Translations under genes and position numbers: made by a program | Part shown: positions 55,936 to 64,000 of the stretch, one piece after another | Layout: the number at the start of each line of letters is the position of its first letter | Numbering within the stretch: the stretch's first letter is position 1 | The notes under the pieces: generated by a model | What the model saw: only the letters and a program-made list of their open reading frames with translations | What the model was told of the DNA's origin: nothing | The model's database searches: none | Assembly: GCF_001238295.1 (NCBI RefSeq) | Contig: NZ_LGXZ01000008.1 | Location: 144,230 to 208,229 of the forward strand | Reading direction: 5' to 3' | DNA from: Ruegeria sp. 6PALISEP08 | GTDB lineage: Bacteria > Pseudomonadota > Alphaproteobacteria > Rhodobacterales > Rhodobacteraceae | DNA length: 64,000 bases

Positions 55936-55960
55936 CTGCCCCAAGGAATGCTAGGGGCAG
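55936..55960 (+). other. Hairpin in the ahcY leader
   Basis: CTGCCCC and GGGGCAG form a perfect 7-base stem around an 11-base loop, about 37 bases before the ahcY start. It lacks a T-run. I could not match it to the SAH or SAM/SAH riboswitch consensus, so its role is open. Confidence 0.4.
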
Positions 55961-55996
55961 CCGGGACTGAGTTTAACCGGAAAAATGGAGCGCCTG

Positions 55997-57385
55997 ATGG
56001 CCGGGGACTATATCGTTAAGGACATTTCACTGGCCGGGTTCGGTCGCAAGGAATTGGATATTGCTGAAACCGAAATGCCGGGCCTGATGTCCCTGCGTGC
56101 GGAATACGGCGAAAGCAAGCCTTTGTCTGGTGCGCGCATCGTTGGATCGCTGCACATGACAATCCAGACAGCTGTTCTGATCGAAACGCTGGTTGCGCTG
56201 GGCGCGGATGTGCGCTGGGCATCGTGCAACATCTTCTCGACCCAGGACCACGCGGCGGCAGCAATTGCCGAGGCTGGCATTCCTGTCTTCGCCATCAAAG
56301 GCCAGACGCTGGAAGAGCATTGGGATTATCTGGACAAATCCTTCCTGTTCGCAGACGGGCCAAACATGATCCTGGATGATGGCGGCGACGCGACGCTGTA
56401 CATCCTGCTGGGTGCCCGCGCGGAAGCGGGCGAAGACATTATCCCTGTACCCGGGTCGGAAGAAGAAGAGGTGATCAAAAAGCAGATCGCCAAGCGTATG
56501 GCCGCGTCTCCGGGCTGGTTCACCAAGATGCGTGACCAGATTCAGGGCGTGTCCGAGGAAACAACTACTGGCGTGAACCGCCTGTATCAGCTGGTTAAGG
56601 ACGGTCAACTGCCCTTCCCGGCGATCAACGTGAACGACAGCGTCACCAAGTCGAAATTCGACAACAAATACGGTTGTAAGGAATCGCTGGTCGATGGTAT
56701 CCGCCGCGCCACCGACACCATGATGGCCGGTAAGGTTGCCGTGGTTTGCGGTTACGGCGATGTGGGCAAAGGTTCGGCCGCTTCGCTGCGCGGCGCGGGT
56801 GCCCGTGTGAAAGTCACCGAAGTTGACCCGATCTGCGCGCTGCAAGCCGCGATGGACGGGTTTGAAGTGACCCTGCTGGAAGATGAAATCGACAGCGCCG
56901 ACATCTTCATCACCACCACCGGCAACAAGGACGTGATCCGCATCGAGCATATGCGTGCGATGAAGGACATGGCCATCGTCGGCAACATTGGTCACTTTGA
57001 CAATGAAATCCAGGTCGCCAGCCTGAAGAACCACAAATGGACCAACATCAAGGAACAGGTGGACATGATCGAACTGCCCTCGGGCAACCGCATCATCCTG
57101 CTGTCCGAAGGCCGTCTGCTGAACCTCGGCAACGCCACCGGGCACCCCTCGTTCGTGATGTCGGCTTCGTTCACCAACCAGGTTCTGGCGCAAATCGAGC
57201 TGTTCACCAAGGGTGATCAGTACGAAAACGACGTCTACATCCTGCCCAAGCATCTGGATGAAAAAGTGGCCCGCCTGCATCTGGATCGCATCGGCGTAAA
57301 GCTGACCCAGATGGATGCAGATCAGGCCGCTTATATCGGTGTGAAGCCGGAAGGTCCGTACAAGCCGGAACATTACCGCTACTAA
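55997..57385 (+). CDS. ahcY: Adenosylhomocysteinase
   Basis: A 462-residue NAD-dependent enzyme that splits S-adenosylhomocysteine to adenosine and homocysteine, keeping the methylation cycle running. [20 protein letters not shown] is the substrate region, and [20 protein letters not shown] is the NAD site. The C-terminal KPEHYRY provides the conserved residues that complete the partner's NAD pocket. GGAG lies 6 bases before the ATG at 55997, which is why the ATG 12 bases upstream was not used. Confidence 0.97.
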   Translation: MAGDYIVKDISLAGFGRKELDIAETEMPGLMSLRAEYGESKPLSGARIVGSLHMTIQTAVLIETLVALGADVRWASCNIFSTQDHAAAAIAEAGIPVFAIKGQTLEEHWDYLDKSFLFADGPNMILDDGGDATLYILLGARAEAGEDIIPVPGSEEEEVIKKQIAKRMAASPGWFTKMRDQIQGVSEETTTGVNRLYQLVKDGQLPFPAINVNDSVTKSKFDNKYGCKESLVDGIRRATDTMMAGKVAVVCGYGDVGKGSAASLRGAGARVKVTEVDPICALQAAMDGFEVTLLEDEIDSADIFITTTGNKDVIRIEHMRAMKDMAIVGNIGHFDNEIQVASLKNHKWTNIKEQVDMIELPSGNRIILLSEGRLLNLGNATGHPSFVMSASFTNQVLAQIELFTKGDQYENDVYILPKHLDEKVARLHLDRIGVKLTQMDADQAAYIGVKPEGPYKPEHYRY

Positions 57386-57398
57386 GCGCTGTAATACG

Positions 57399-58148
57399 AT
57401 GACGCAGACCTCTGGACGCCGCCGATTTCTGTACTCGGCGGCGTCTTTCATTTTCAGGCTGGCGGTCGTGGCGATCCTGCTGGGCGGAGGAGGATGGTGG
57501 CTGTTGGCACATCCCAAGACGCCAGTGCCTATTCATTGGAATCCCTTGCGCGATCTGGAAATCAGCGCACCGGTGACGCCGGTCACAAAATGGCAGTTGA
57601 ATCGCGCACTGGCGGATGAGGGGCAGTGCCGGGCTGCCTTGGCAGAGGCTGGTGTTCGATTCCCGGCGATGGAGGATCGGATCGTTGATCAGAACTGCGG
57701 CGTCAGCGGGCGGGGTTTGCTGTCGCAACTGGTCACGGCGCGTTTGCAGCCTGTTGAAACTAGCTGCGCCACCACCTTGCGTCTGGCCATGTGGGAAAAC
57801 CACGTGGTGCAACCCGCCGCGCGGGATCATCTTGGGGCTGAAATTGCCCGAATACGCCACATTGGCAGTTACAATTGTCGTCGCATGCGCACTGCGCAAG
57901 GCGAAAATAGTGGGTGGAGCAGCCACGCCCGCGCAGACTCGATTGATATCGTTGGGCTGGATACCACTGACGGTCGGACGCTTACCTTGCTGGCTGACTG
58001 GCAGGGCAACGACCCAGAGGCCGCGTTTCTGCGACAGATCTGGTATGGTGCCTGCGATTGGTTTCGTGTGGTACTTGGCCCTGATTTCAACCGTTTGCAC
58101 GCCGACCACTTCCACCTGCAAGGCCCCGGTTGGGGGTATTGCCGATAG
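57399..58148 (+). CDS. Extensin-family (DUF/PF06904) membrane-anchored protein
   Basis: A 249-residue protein with one N-terminal transmembrane helix (about 18-36) and a C-terminal extensin-like domain. SHARADSIDI and NRLHADHFHLQGPGW are typical of this bacterial family and resemble the metal sites of LAS-type peptidases, which suggests cell-wall work in the periplasm. Function unproven. It begins 14 bases after ahcY. Confidence 0.85.
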   Translation: MTQTSGRRRFLYSAASFIFRLAVVAILLGGGGWWLLAHPKTPVPIHWNPLRDLEISAPVTPVTKWQLNRALADEGQCRAALAEAGVRFPAMEDRIVDQNCGVSGRGLLSQLVTARLQPVETSCATTLRLAMWENHVVQPAARDHLGAEIARIRHIGSYNCRRMRTAQGENSGWSSHARADSIDIVGLDTTDGRTLTLLADWQGNDPEAAFLRQIWYGACDWFRVVLGPDFNRLHADHFHLQGPGWGYCR

Positions 58149-58288
58149 ACCCATCCGCCCGTTTCCGCCTGGTTCTGACTAGGGGGGAGGAATTGCAGTT
58201 TTTTTTCCTTTTGGAAAACACTCGGGCGCGGCTAGTCTTCCGGCCATCGGTGAAAAGGACCGGATTAACGCATTAAGGAGATTGGGAC

Positions 58289-58630
58289 ATGGGCAAGCGC
58301 GACGAGTTGATCGCCAAATATGCAGAAGACCTGAAGGACAAGTGTGGGATGGACCCCGATGTGGACCTGTTGACCAAGGTCACGATCGGTTGCGGTCCGG
58401 CGATCTATGACGCAGATGCGGCAACTGTTGCAGCCAGCCAGGAGTCCGAACTGGAAACCGTCAAGAACAACTTCCTGATCAAGAAGCTGGGCCTTACCGA
58501 TGGTCCGGAACTGATGGAGGGGATCAACAAAGCCATGGAAACCTATGGCATGTCCGAACGTAACAAATACCGGGCTGTGGTCTATTACATGCTGACCAAG
58601 CACTTCGGCAAAGAAGCCGTCTACGGTTAA
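58289..58630 (+). CDS. DUF2853 family protein
   Basis: A 113-residue acidic helical protein of the DUF2853 family, with GKRDELIAKYAEDLKDKCGM at the start and KYRAVVYYMLTKHFGKE at the end. Function unknown. AAGGAG lies 8 bases before the ATG. It is monocistronic, with a terminator at 58650. Confidence 0.88.
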   Translation: MGKRDELIAKYAEDLKDKCGMDPDVDLLTKVTIGCGPAIYDADAATVAASQESELETVKNNFLIKKLGLTDGPELMEGINKAMETYGMSERNKYRAVVYYMLTKHFGKEAVYG

Positions 58631-58649
58631 TTTTTTGGTGAATTTATGC

Positions 58650-58677
58650 AGCGCCCGTCGATCCAACGGCGGGCGCT
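58650..58677 (+). terminator. Stem-loop after the DUF2853 gene
   Basis: AGCGCCCG pairs perfectly with CGGGCGCT around a 12-base loop, 20 bases after the stop. Only a short T stretch follows. The remaining 58678-58811 holds no gene that I can support. Confidence 0.65.
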
Positions 58678-58811
58678 TCGTATTTGAATTGCAATTTAAG
58701 CACTTGATGTTTGAATCACCGACTGCGGTCAGGCTAAGTTCAAACTGTGACCAGGACGGTCAGAACCAGACATTTCCATACGCGTGTGGTGAGTAGGGAG
58801 CACGCGGGGGT

Positions 58812-58843
58812 AGGGAAGGTTCTGCATCGTCAGAGTCTTCCCT
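58812..58843 (-). terminator. Stem-loop after the 391-residue membrane protein gene
   Basis: AGGGAAG pairs with CTTCCCT, with inner TTCTG/CAGAG pairing, immediately beyond the stop codon of the minus-strand gene at 58850. No strong T-run follows on that strand. Confidence 0.5.
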
Positions 58844-58849
58844 CATTCG

Positions 58850-60025
58850 TTATCTAAGCTCGTTCAGCAGGCGTTCTATGAAGGTTTCAATGCCGGTTGG
58901 CTGTTGCTGCGCAGTACGGTTTGCACCTCCGCCTGAACCAGCAAGGTACACCTCGATCCGACCCGGGCGGGTTTTGCTGCCCGATGCTGTGAAATCCCGC
59001 GCAACACCACCAAGCGCTTGGGCCGCAAGGCTGGCATTCTCAGCGTCATCGGGGTGATAAAAGCGGACCTGAGTTTCTCTGACCCGATACCCTACACGTG
59101 CCGTCGCAACCACGTTTGCTTGGCTACGGGTCAATAGTTCAAGCACCCGATTGCTAACGTCCTCCGAGACCCTGCCTGGCACGAACAAGGACACATCCAA
59201 GTCTATAAAAGACTTCTGCGATATCAGTGGCTTAACTTCAGCATAAGGTGGGGCTGCCGACACTGTGACTTCATGAGGCAGGGGGTCGAACACCACATGG
59301 GTTTTGTTTGAAAAATCTTTTTCTTTCAGGTGGTTGGGATTGAGAATCTGTGGCGCAACAGAGGTTGAAAGTGACACCTGCGTAATTTGCGGGGTAAAAT
59401 CCTCTGAAACCGGTGCAAGAGACACCGGCAAGAATACCACGGGCGGGGTGAAGGATATCGCAATCTCTTTATCTGGCGGATCTTCAGTATCGTCGGCAAG
59501 AGCCTTGGTTTTTGTCTCGAGCAGCGTCTTTGGGGCCGGGTCTTTCGGCTCAGATTCAGTAGGGCCTTTTGGCAGTAGGGCAGCGGACGCAATTTCAGGC
59601 AAAACAACATCATTCGTTTCGGTTGGACCGACGGAGCCTTTCGTTTGTGCCACGGAAGGTTCGGATGTGGCCTGCCAGGTAGCGAACACCTGTGTTGCAA
59701 CCCAATGCAAGAAAGCCCCACAAAACAAAGCTGCCACGACAGCCACGACCCGGGAACGTGAGGTTCGTTTGCCGCGTGGCTCATCCAAGTTAAGCGAACG
59801 CACGCGTTCAGACACGATCTCATCGATCTCTGCCTCGTCTGCCGGAGGAAGCAGATCGATCTCAGCCGGTTTCAAGCGCGGTGGTTCACGCGCATCGGGC
59901 TTTGCTTCAGCAAGCACACCGGCACGCTTTTCGCGCGCCTCTTTCAGGCGCGTTTCCCAGGTTTTCGAGTGCGTCGCAGCAATGGCGTCTTCTATTATCC
60001 CATTGCCGCCTTCATCGTCAGACAT
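58850..60025 (-). CDS. Single-pass membrane protein of unknown function
   Basis: A 391-residue protein. A charged cytoplasmic N-terminus (about 1-90, Glu/Lys/Arg-rich) leads to one transmembrane helix (about 92-112). A long Pro/Thr-rich linker follows, then a C-terminal domain (about 280-375) with LLTRSQANVVATARVGYRV and TQVRFYHPDDAENASLAAQ. The last part resembles LytR C-terminal or SPOR-like folds in pattern, which would place it in the periplasm at the cell wall; that is inference. Monocistronic, with 160 bases of upstream DNA holding no other gene. Confidence 0.7.
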   Translation of the reverse strand: MSDDEGGNGIIEDAIAATHSKTWETRLKEAREKRAGVLAEAKPDAREPPRLKPAEIDLLPPADEAEIDEIVSERVRSLNLDEPRGKRTSRSRVVAVVAALFCGAFLHWVATQVFATWQATSEPSVAQTKGSVGPTETNDVVLPEIASAALLPKGPTESEPKDPAPKTLLETKTKALADDTEDPPDKEIAISFTPPVVFLPVSLAPVSEDFTPQITQVSLSTSVAPQILNPNHLKEKDFSNKTHVVFDPLPHEVTVSAAPPYAEVKPLISQKSFIDLDVSLFVPGRVSEDVSNRVLELLTRSQANVVATARVGYRVRETQVRFYHPDDAENASLAAQALGGVARDFTASGSKTRPGRIEVYLAGSGGGANRTAQQQPTGIETFIERLLNELR

Positions 60026-60184
60026 GGGGTTACACTTTCAAAGAAACCGAATCTAAATCGAACACCACCAAGCGTCTGCGATTGAATTATCCGCAGATGA
60101 CACGCCCCCACTCGGCGAAGCCCAAGGAAATATAACATTTTGCCAGACGTTTGAGAAGTTTTACGCCCGACACAGCTGCGCAGG

Positions 60185-60606
<422 letters not shown>

Positions 60607-60607
<1 letters not shown>

Positions 60608-60876
60608 CAGCCGATCACTTTCTTCCATGGAATCAACTCAACCGACTGGAACAACCCCGCCTTGGCATAAGGGTCGTTGTCGGCCCATTTTTGTGCAGCG
60701 GCCGAATCTTCGACGTCCAGTATGATCAACGAACCGATCATGGCATCGCCATCCAGCAGGGGACCTGCCTGCGCCACGATACCGGTTTCTTCGATATAGC
60801 CCAGATGGGCAGTACGGTTGTCCAGCCGGGTTTGCAGGGCGCCGGGTTTGTCTTTGGCAATGAGAGCGATCAGCAT
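60607..60876 (-). CDS. YciI-like protein
   Basis: An 89-residue ferredoxin-like protein of the YciI family with R-T-A-H-L-G-Y near residue 21 and D-P-Y-A-K-A-G-L-F near the end. The conserved His-Asp pair may be catalytic; function unknown. It starts one base after the gpsA stop and is translationally linked to the EVE gene. Confidence 0.88.
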
Positions 60877-60877
60877 G

Positions 60878-61840
60878 TTATTCCTCCTTTAGGGGGCGAT
60901 TGAGCAGGGTTTGAATGGCCTCGGACACACTGTATGCACCGCGGCTCAGGTCCGCCACTGTCGTACTTATGGGCATGTCCAACCCTTCTTTGGTGGCGAT
61001 GTCTGACATGGCGCGGGCAGTTGCGACACCTTCAACCGTCGTCCGGCTGTCAAAACTCTGATTTAGACCCAAACTCCGGCCAAACCGGTAATTTCGGGAC
61101 AGATCGGACGAGCAGGTCAGCACCAGATCGCCCAGCCCAGAAAGACCCATCAGAGTATCCGGGCGGGCACCACGTGCCACGGCGAAACGCTGCATCTCGA
61201 CGAATCCGCGCGTCAGCAAAGCCGCCCGTGCACTGTCACCCAAACCGGCGCCCATCGTAGCGCCACATGCGATGGCCATGACGTTCTTCAACGCCCCGCC
61301 CAACTCGGCCCCAACCGTGTCGGTCGTGCGATAGAGGCGGAGATTTGTCGTTGTCAGCTCGGCTTGCAGTGCCTTGCCGATCTGGGCATCTGCGCAGGCC
61401 AGAGTCAGTGCAGTCGGCAGGCCGCGTGCGATGTCGTCTGCAAAGCTGGGCCCTGTCAGCAGCGCGACATTGGCAGTCGGCACAACGCTTTCAATCACCG
61501 CAATCGGACCGAGGCCCGAGGTCAGTTCGATCCCCTTGCAGCAGGCAACCAGTGTTTTGCCCTCCAGCAAGGGAGCATGATCTGTCAAAGCCTGCCGTAG
61601 TTTCTGCATGGGCACAGCCAGAAGAAGCGTATCTGCGGTGCACGCTTCTTGGGTGTCCGCTGTTGCGGTAATGTTTGGCGGCAAGGTTACACCGGGCAGG
61701 CGAGCCTCGTTTCTTCGCGTCTTTTGCATTTGTCGCGCCTGATCCGCGTCCCGCGCCCACAGTGTTACCGGCCCGTTGCCAGCCAATGAGATCGCCAGTG
61801 CGGTTCCGAATGCGCCAGAACCCAGGACAGAAATGCTCAT
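60878..61840 (-). CDS. gpsA: Glycerol-3-phosphate dehydrogenase [NAD(P)+]
   Basis: A 320-residue enzyme that makes sn-glycerol-3-phosphate for phospholipids. The N-terminal Rossmann motif is [12 protein letters not shown], the substrate Lys lies in [13 protein letters not shown], and [14 protein letters not shown] is the family signature. The ATG at 61840 overlaps the tsaD stop by four bases; the 51-residue upstream extension is a reading-frame artefact inside tsaD. Confidence 0.95.
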   Translation of the reverse strand: MSISVLGSGAFGTALAISLAGNGPVTLWARDADQARQMQKTRRNEARLPGVTLPPNITATADTQEACTADTLLLAVPMQKLRQALTDHAPLLEGKTLVACCKGIELTSGLGPIAVIESVVPTANVALLTGPSFADDIARGLPTALTLACADAQIGKALQAELTTTNLRLYRTTDTVGAELGGALKNVMAIACGATMGAGLGDSARAALLTRGFVEMQRFAVARGARPDTLMGLSGLGDLVLTCSSDLSRNYRFGRSLGLNQSFDSRTTVEGVATARAMSDIATKEGLDMPISTTVADLSRGAYSVSEAIQTLLNRPLKEE

Positions 61841-62934
61841 GCCTTGGCTCCTTTCTTGCCGCTGCCCAGCATTGCCGGGCTGCGCTGATCCAGTGGCCAC
61901 CGGGGACGTGCGGTCAGGTCCAGGCCGTCGCGAGAGCCGTTGCGAAATCGCTCGAGCCCCGCATAGGCGATCATGGCGGCGTTGTCCGTGCACAGTGGCA
62001 ACGGAGGAGCTGTGAACTGCGTACCTTTTTCAGCACAAACAGTCTCTAATGCGGATCGAATAGCCGAATTTGCAGCGACACCTCCGGCAACAGCGATGAC
62101 GGGAACAGAGGGGTTGAGGTCCAGATACAGATCAATTGCGCGTCGGGTTTTCTCGGCCAAAGTGTCCACAATCGCCTGTTGGAACCCGGCACACAGATCC
62201 GCGCGGTCCTGACGGGTTAGGCCGCCCTTTTCGGCAACGATCTGATCGCGCATTCGCATCAAGGCTGTTTTCAGTCCCGAGAAGGACAGATCGCAGCCGG
62301 GCCTGTCCAGCAGCGGCCGTGGAAAGCGAAAGCGTTTGGGATCACCTGCACGGGCCTCGGCTTCAACCGACGGGCCGCCGGGTTGCCGCAGGCCCAGCAG
62401 GCGCGCGGTTTTGTCGAAGGCTTCACCGGGTGCATCGTCGATGGTGCCACCAAGGCGGGTGAATCGTTCTGGCCCGTGGGCGATCAGGTACTGACAGTGG
62501 CCGCCCGACACCAGAAGCATCAGGTAGGGAAAGCTGATCCCGTCGGTCAGGCGCGGTGTCAGCGCGTGACCTGCAAGGTGATTGACGCCGATCAGAGGCA
62601 ATCCGGTGGCCGCGCTCAGCCCTTTCGCACACATGACGCCGGACAGGACACCGCCGATCAGTCCCGGACCTGCGGTGACGGCAATGGCGTCGATATCGCG
62701 CAGTTCAAGGCGAGCGGCCTCCAGCGCTTGGATAACGCAGGTGTCCAGTTTTTCCGCGTGTGCCCGCGCGGCAATTTCGGGCACAACACCACCATAGGCG
62801 CTGTGCAGATCGGTTTGGCCATGCACCACCGACGACAGGATTTCAGCACCCGCACCTTCGGTTTGGCGCACAACGGCAGCAGCCGTGTCATCACAACTGC
62901 TTTCCAATCCCAGCACGGTAAGTGTTTGCACCAT
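61837..62934 (-). CDS. tsaD: tRNA N6-adenosine threonylcarbamoyltransferase TsaD
   Basis: A 365-residue ASKHA-fold enzyme for t6A37 synthesis. [15 protein letters not shown] is the N-terminal signature, and [14 protein letters not shown] holds the iron ligands (H-x3-H). [13 protein letters not shown] is the C-terminal nucleotide motif. TsaE is encoded at 48738-49211. Starts at 62952 or 62955 would add six or seven residues and cannot be excluded. Confidence 0.94.
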   Translation of the reverse strand: MVQTLTVLGLESSCDDTAAAVVRQTEGAGAEILSSVVHGQTDLHSAYGGVVPEIAARAHAEKLDTCVIQALEAARLELRDIDAIAVTAGPGLIGGVLSGVMCAKGLSAATGLPLIGVNHLAGHALTPRLTDGISFPYLMLLVSGGHCQYLIAHGPERFTRLGGTIDDAPGEAFDKTARLLGLRQPGGPSVEAEARAGDPKRFRFPRPLLDRPGCDLSFSGLKTALMRMRDQIVAEKGGLTRQDRADLCAGFQQAIVDTLAEKTRRAIDLYLDLNPSVPVIAVAGGVAANSAIRSALETVCAEKGTQFTAPPLPLCTDNAAMIAYAGLERFRNGSRDGLDLTARPRWPLDQRSPAMLGSGKKGAKA

Positions 62935-63033
62935 CACCCTGATCCGTTGCATCATGTTAATAACGGCGGGGTATCACCCTGCGCGGATGCAAACAATCCT
63001 CAAGGGCCAAGGCGCCAAACGTTGTATTTGTTG

Positions 63034-63747
63034 ATGACCCGCCCGCGTGCAGCCTCAAAACGGTTCGTCACGCAGTTGCCAACCCGCCTCAGATCCCGGG
63101 TTCAGGTCATCTATTCCCCGATACTCGAAATCCGGCCACTGCCTGCTGCGGTTGATACAGACAGGGTGCAGGGTTTGATTTTCACCTCGGCCAATGCGGT
63201 GAACGCGGCGGCTTCAAAGGGTATCGACCGCACTTTGCCTGCTTATTGTGTCGGCCCGGCGACGACCGGGACGGCCAAAGGATATGGCTGGCAGGCTGAG
63301 ATGGCAGGGACCACAGCCGAAGAGCTTGTAGCGCATCTGCTTAAGCATCGGCCCCAAAGCCCTTTGTTGCATTTGCGGGGTGAACATACGCGGGGCAACA
63401 TCGCTGGTCGCCTGACCGAATCCGGCCTGACGGTACGCGAACAGCCGGTTTATCAACAGCTTCTGTTGCCGCTAACATCCGAGGTGACCCAAGCCGCAAA
63501 CGGAAATTTGCCGGTAATCGCCCCGCTTTTTTCACCGCGAACGGCGCGACATTTTGCCGATATCTGGTCGGGCTCAGCACCGCTTTGGTTGGCTGCTATC
63601 AGTCAGGCGACGGCTGAACCCCTTTATTCCTTGGACTATGCGCGCCTGAAGATCGCAAAAGAGCCGACACCCAAGAAAATGCGTAAGGCTGTTAAAAAGC
63701 TTGTGAAACATGTGTTGCGGGTTGAGGGCGGCGAGGTCCCCGATTAA
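63034..63747 (+). CDS. hemD: Uroporphyrinogen-III synthase
   Basis: A 237-residue enzyme that closes hydroxymethylbilane to uroporphyrinogen III. The family is weakly conserved; supporting features are the N-terminal LLMTRPRAASKRF, GLIFTSANAV, and YCVGPATTGTAKGYGW. It is divergent from tsaD, usual for this order (hemC is often nearby but is not in the window). The very long upstream frame on this strand is antisense to tsaD and is not used. Confidence 0.88.
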   Translation: MTRPRAASKRFVTQLPTRLRSRVQVIYSPILEIRPLPAAVDTDRVQGLIFTSANAVNAAASKGIDRTLPAYCVGPATTGTAKGYGWQAEMAGTTAEELVAHLLKHRPQSPLLHLRGEHTRGNIAGRLTESGLTVREQPVYQQLLLPLTSEVTQAANGNLPVIAPLFSPRTARHFADIWSGSAPLWLAAISQATAEPLYSLDYARLKIAKEPTPKKMRKAVKKLVKHVLRVEGGEVPD

Positions 63748-63801
63748 CTTAACCTGGGCTGTTATTCATCTGAATTTGGATTCGATAAGGGGAATATTGC
63801 G

Positions 63802-64000
63802 GTGGCTGGTAAGAAGAAATCCGATGAAAAGCCGGTGGAAGACCCCAAGGCGGACGTTGCTGAATCCGAATTGCAGCAGGACGATACACCTGTTGACCAA
63901 AGTGAACCTGTAGCGGAGGACCTTTCCGAAGCCGAAGCCGAAGCCGAAGCCGAAGCCGAAGCCGAAGCCGAAGCCGAAGCCGAAGCCGAAGCCGAAGCCG
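63802..64000 (+). CDS. Mic60/mitofilin-like (COG4223) protein, N-terminal part
   Basis: An open frame starting at GTG 63802 with AAGGGG about 9 bases upstream; it runs off the window end, so only about 66 residues are seen. The start is Lys-rich and then acidic, ending in an Ala-Glu repeat. In alphaproteobacteria the gene after hemD is usually a Mic60 homologue, a membrane-shaping protein with an acidic N-terminus, one transmembrane helix and a coiled coil. The identity rests on position and composition, as the diagnostic domains lie outside the window. Confidence 0.6.
   Translation, partial: MAGKKKSDEKPVEDPKADVAESELQQDDTPVDQSEPVAEDLSEAEAEAEAEAEAEAEAEAEAEAEA
63928..64000 (+). repeat. Tandem (GAAGCC)n hexanucleotide repeat
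   Basis: At least twelve exact GAAGCC units run from 63928 to the end of the window, encoding alternating Glu and Ala. The copy number is cut off by the window edge. Exact nucleotide repetition, not just codon similarity, suggests recent slippage. Confidence 0.9.

Noticed and set aside
55893..55996. SAH or SAM/SAH riboswitch before ahcY
   Set aside because: Neither the GAGGAGCGCTGC core of SAH riboswitches nor the CAACGGCTTCCTGGCGT core of SAM/SAH riboswitches is present.
56027..57517. A 496-codon open frame on the minus strand
   Set aside because: It is antisense to ahcY and has shadow-frame composition (His/Arg/Gln-rich).
62383..63033. Upstream extension of the hemD frame
   Set aside because: It is antisense to tsaD, and the hemD family N-terminus begins at 63034.

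Overview
The window looks like the chromosome of a marine Rhodobacterales (Roseobacter-group) alphaproteobacterium. It has moderately high GC and dense operons in which stop and start codons overlap (ATGA). The gene orders are typical of this order: hemJ-rho-mnmE-mnmG-rsmG-parA-parB beside maf-aroE-coaE-dnaQ-secB, regB divergent from senC-regA, tsaE-amgK-murU-addB-addA, and hemD followed by a Mic60-like gene. I see no rRNA, tRNA, CRISPR array, prophage or insertion sequence. Nearly every base is accounted for by conserved genes, so the unusual material lies in a few accessory pockets and in regulatory DNA.

Layout. 29-310 is an SCP2-domain protein. 313-6429 (minus) is a tight six-gene catabolic operon: Rieske quaternary-amine oxygenase, choline-sulfatase-like sulfatase, SDR, BKACE (DUF849), SDR and a carnitine-dehydrogenase-like enzyme. 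A GlxA/CdhR-type AraC regulator lies upstream. 7767-14345 holds msrA, a ribokinase, malic enzyme and mutS. 14402-18977 holds grpE and hrcA divergent from rph-rdgB-hemW-DUF454. 18967-26339 (minus) is the parB-parA-rsmG-mnmG-mnmE-rho-hemJ block with two perfect parS sites. 26340-26744 is a gene-free, AT-rich region with a cluster of DnaA boxes and GANTC sites, which I call the chromosomal origin. 26745-29479 is maf-aroE-coaE-dnaQ, followed by secB and fxsA (minus).

30668-32948 is a Tim44-like gene, mltA and an Smr gene. 32945-35262 (minus) is an MFS transporter and an alpha/beta-hydrolase lipoprotein. hslU and hslV are split by a DM13 gene and an MFS gene (35361-39164). A DUF1127 gene and a tandem pair of Lin0512-family genes follow, then trxA, addA, addB, murU, amgK, tsaE, an orphan PAS protein, regB, and divergently senC and regA. 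A cobalamin riboswitch at about 53758-53876 precedes a lone CbiM-like permease. The rest is an HD hydrolase, a small secreted protein, ahcY, an extensin-family protein, DUF2853, an unknown one-TM protein, EVE, YciI, gpsA, tsaD, hemD and the start of a Mic60-like gene whose (GAAGCC)n repeat runs off the window.

How parts work together. The origin, parS sites, ParA and ParB form the replication and segregation centre. RegB/RegA and SenC are the redox control module. AmgK and MurU, with MltA elsewhere, fit cell-wall sugar recycling. HrcA, GrpE and HslUV are heat-shock functions. The 313-6429 operon most likely strips and oxidises a quaternary ammonium compound, possibly an O-sulfated or beta-hydroxy one; its exact substrate cannot be read from sequence and it is the best candidate here for an undescribed pathway. 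Starts were moved inward from the longest frame where Shine-Dalgarno spacing or family N-termini supported it.
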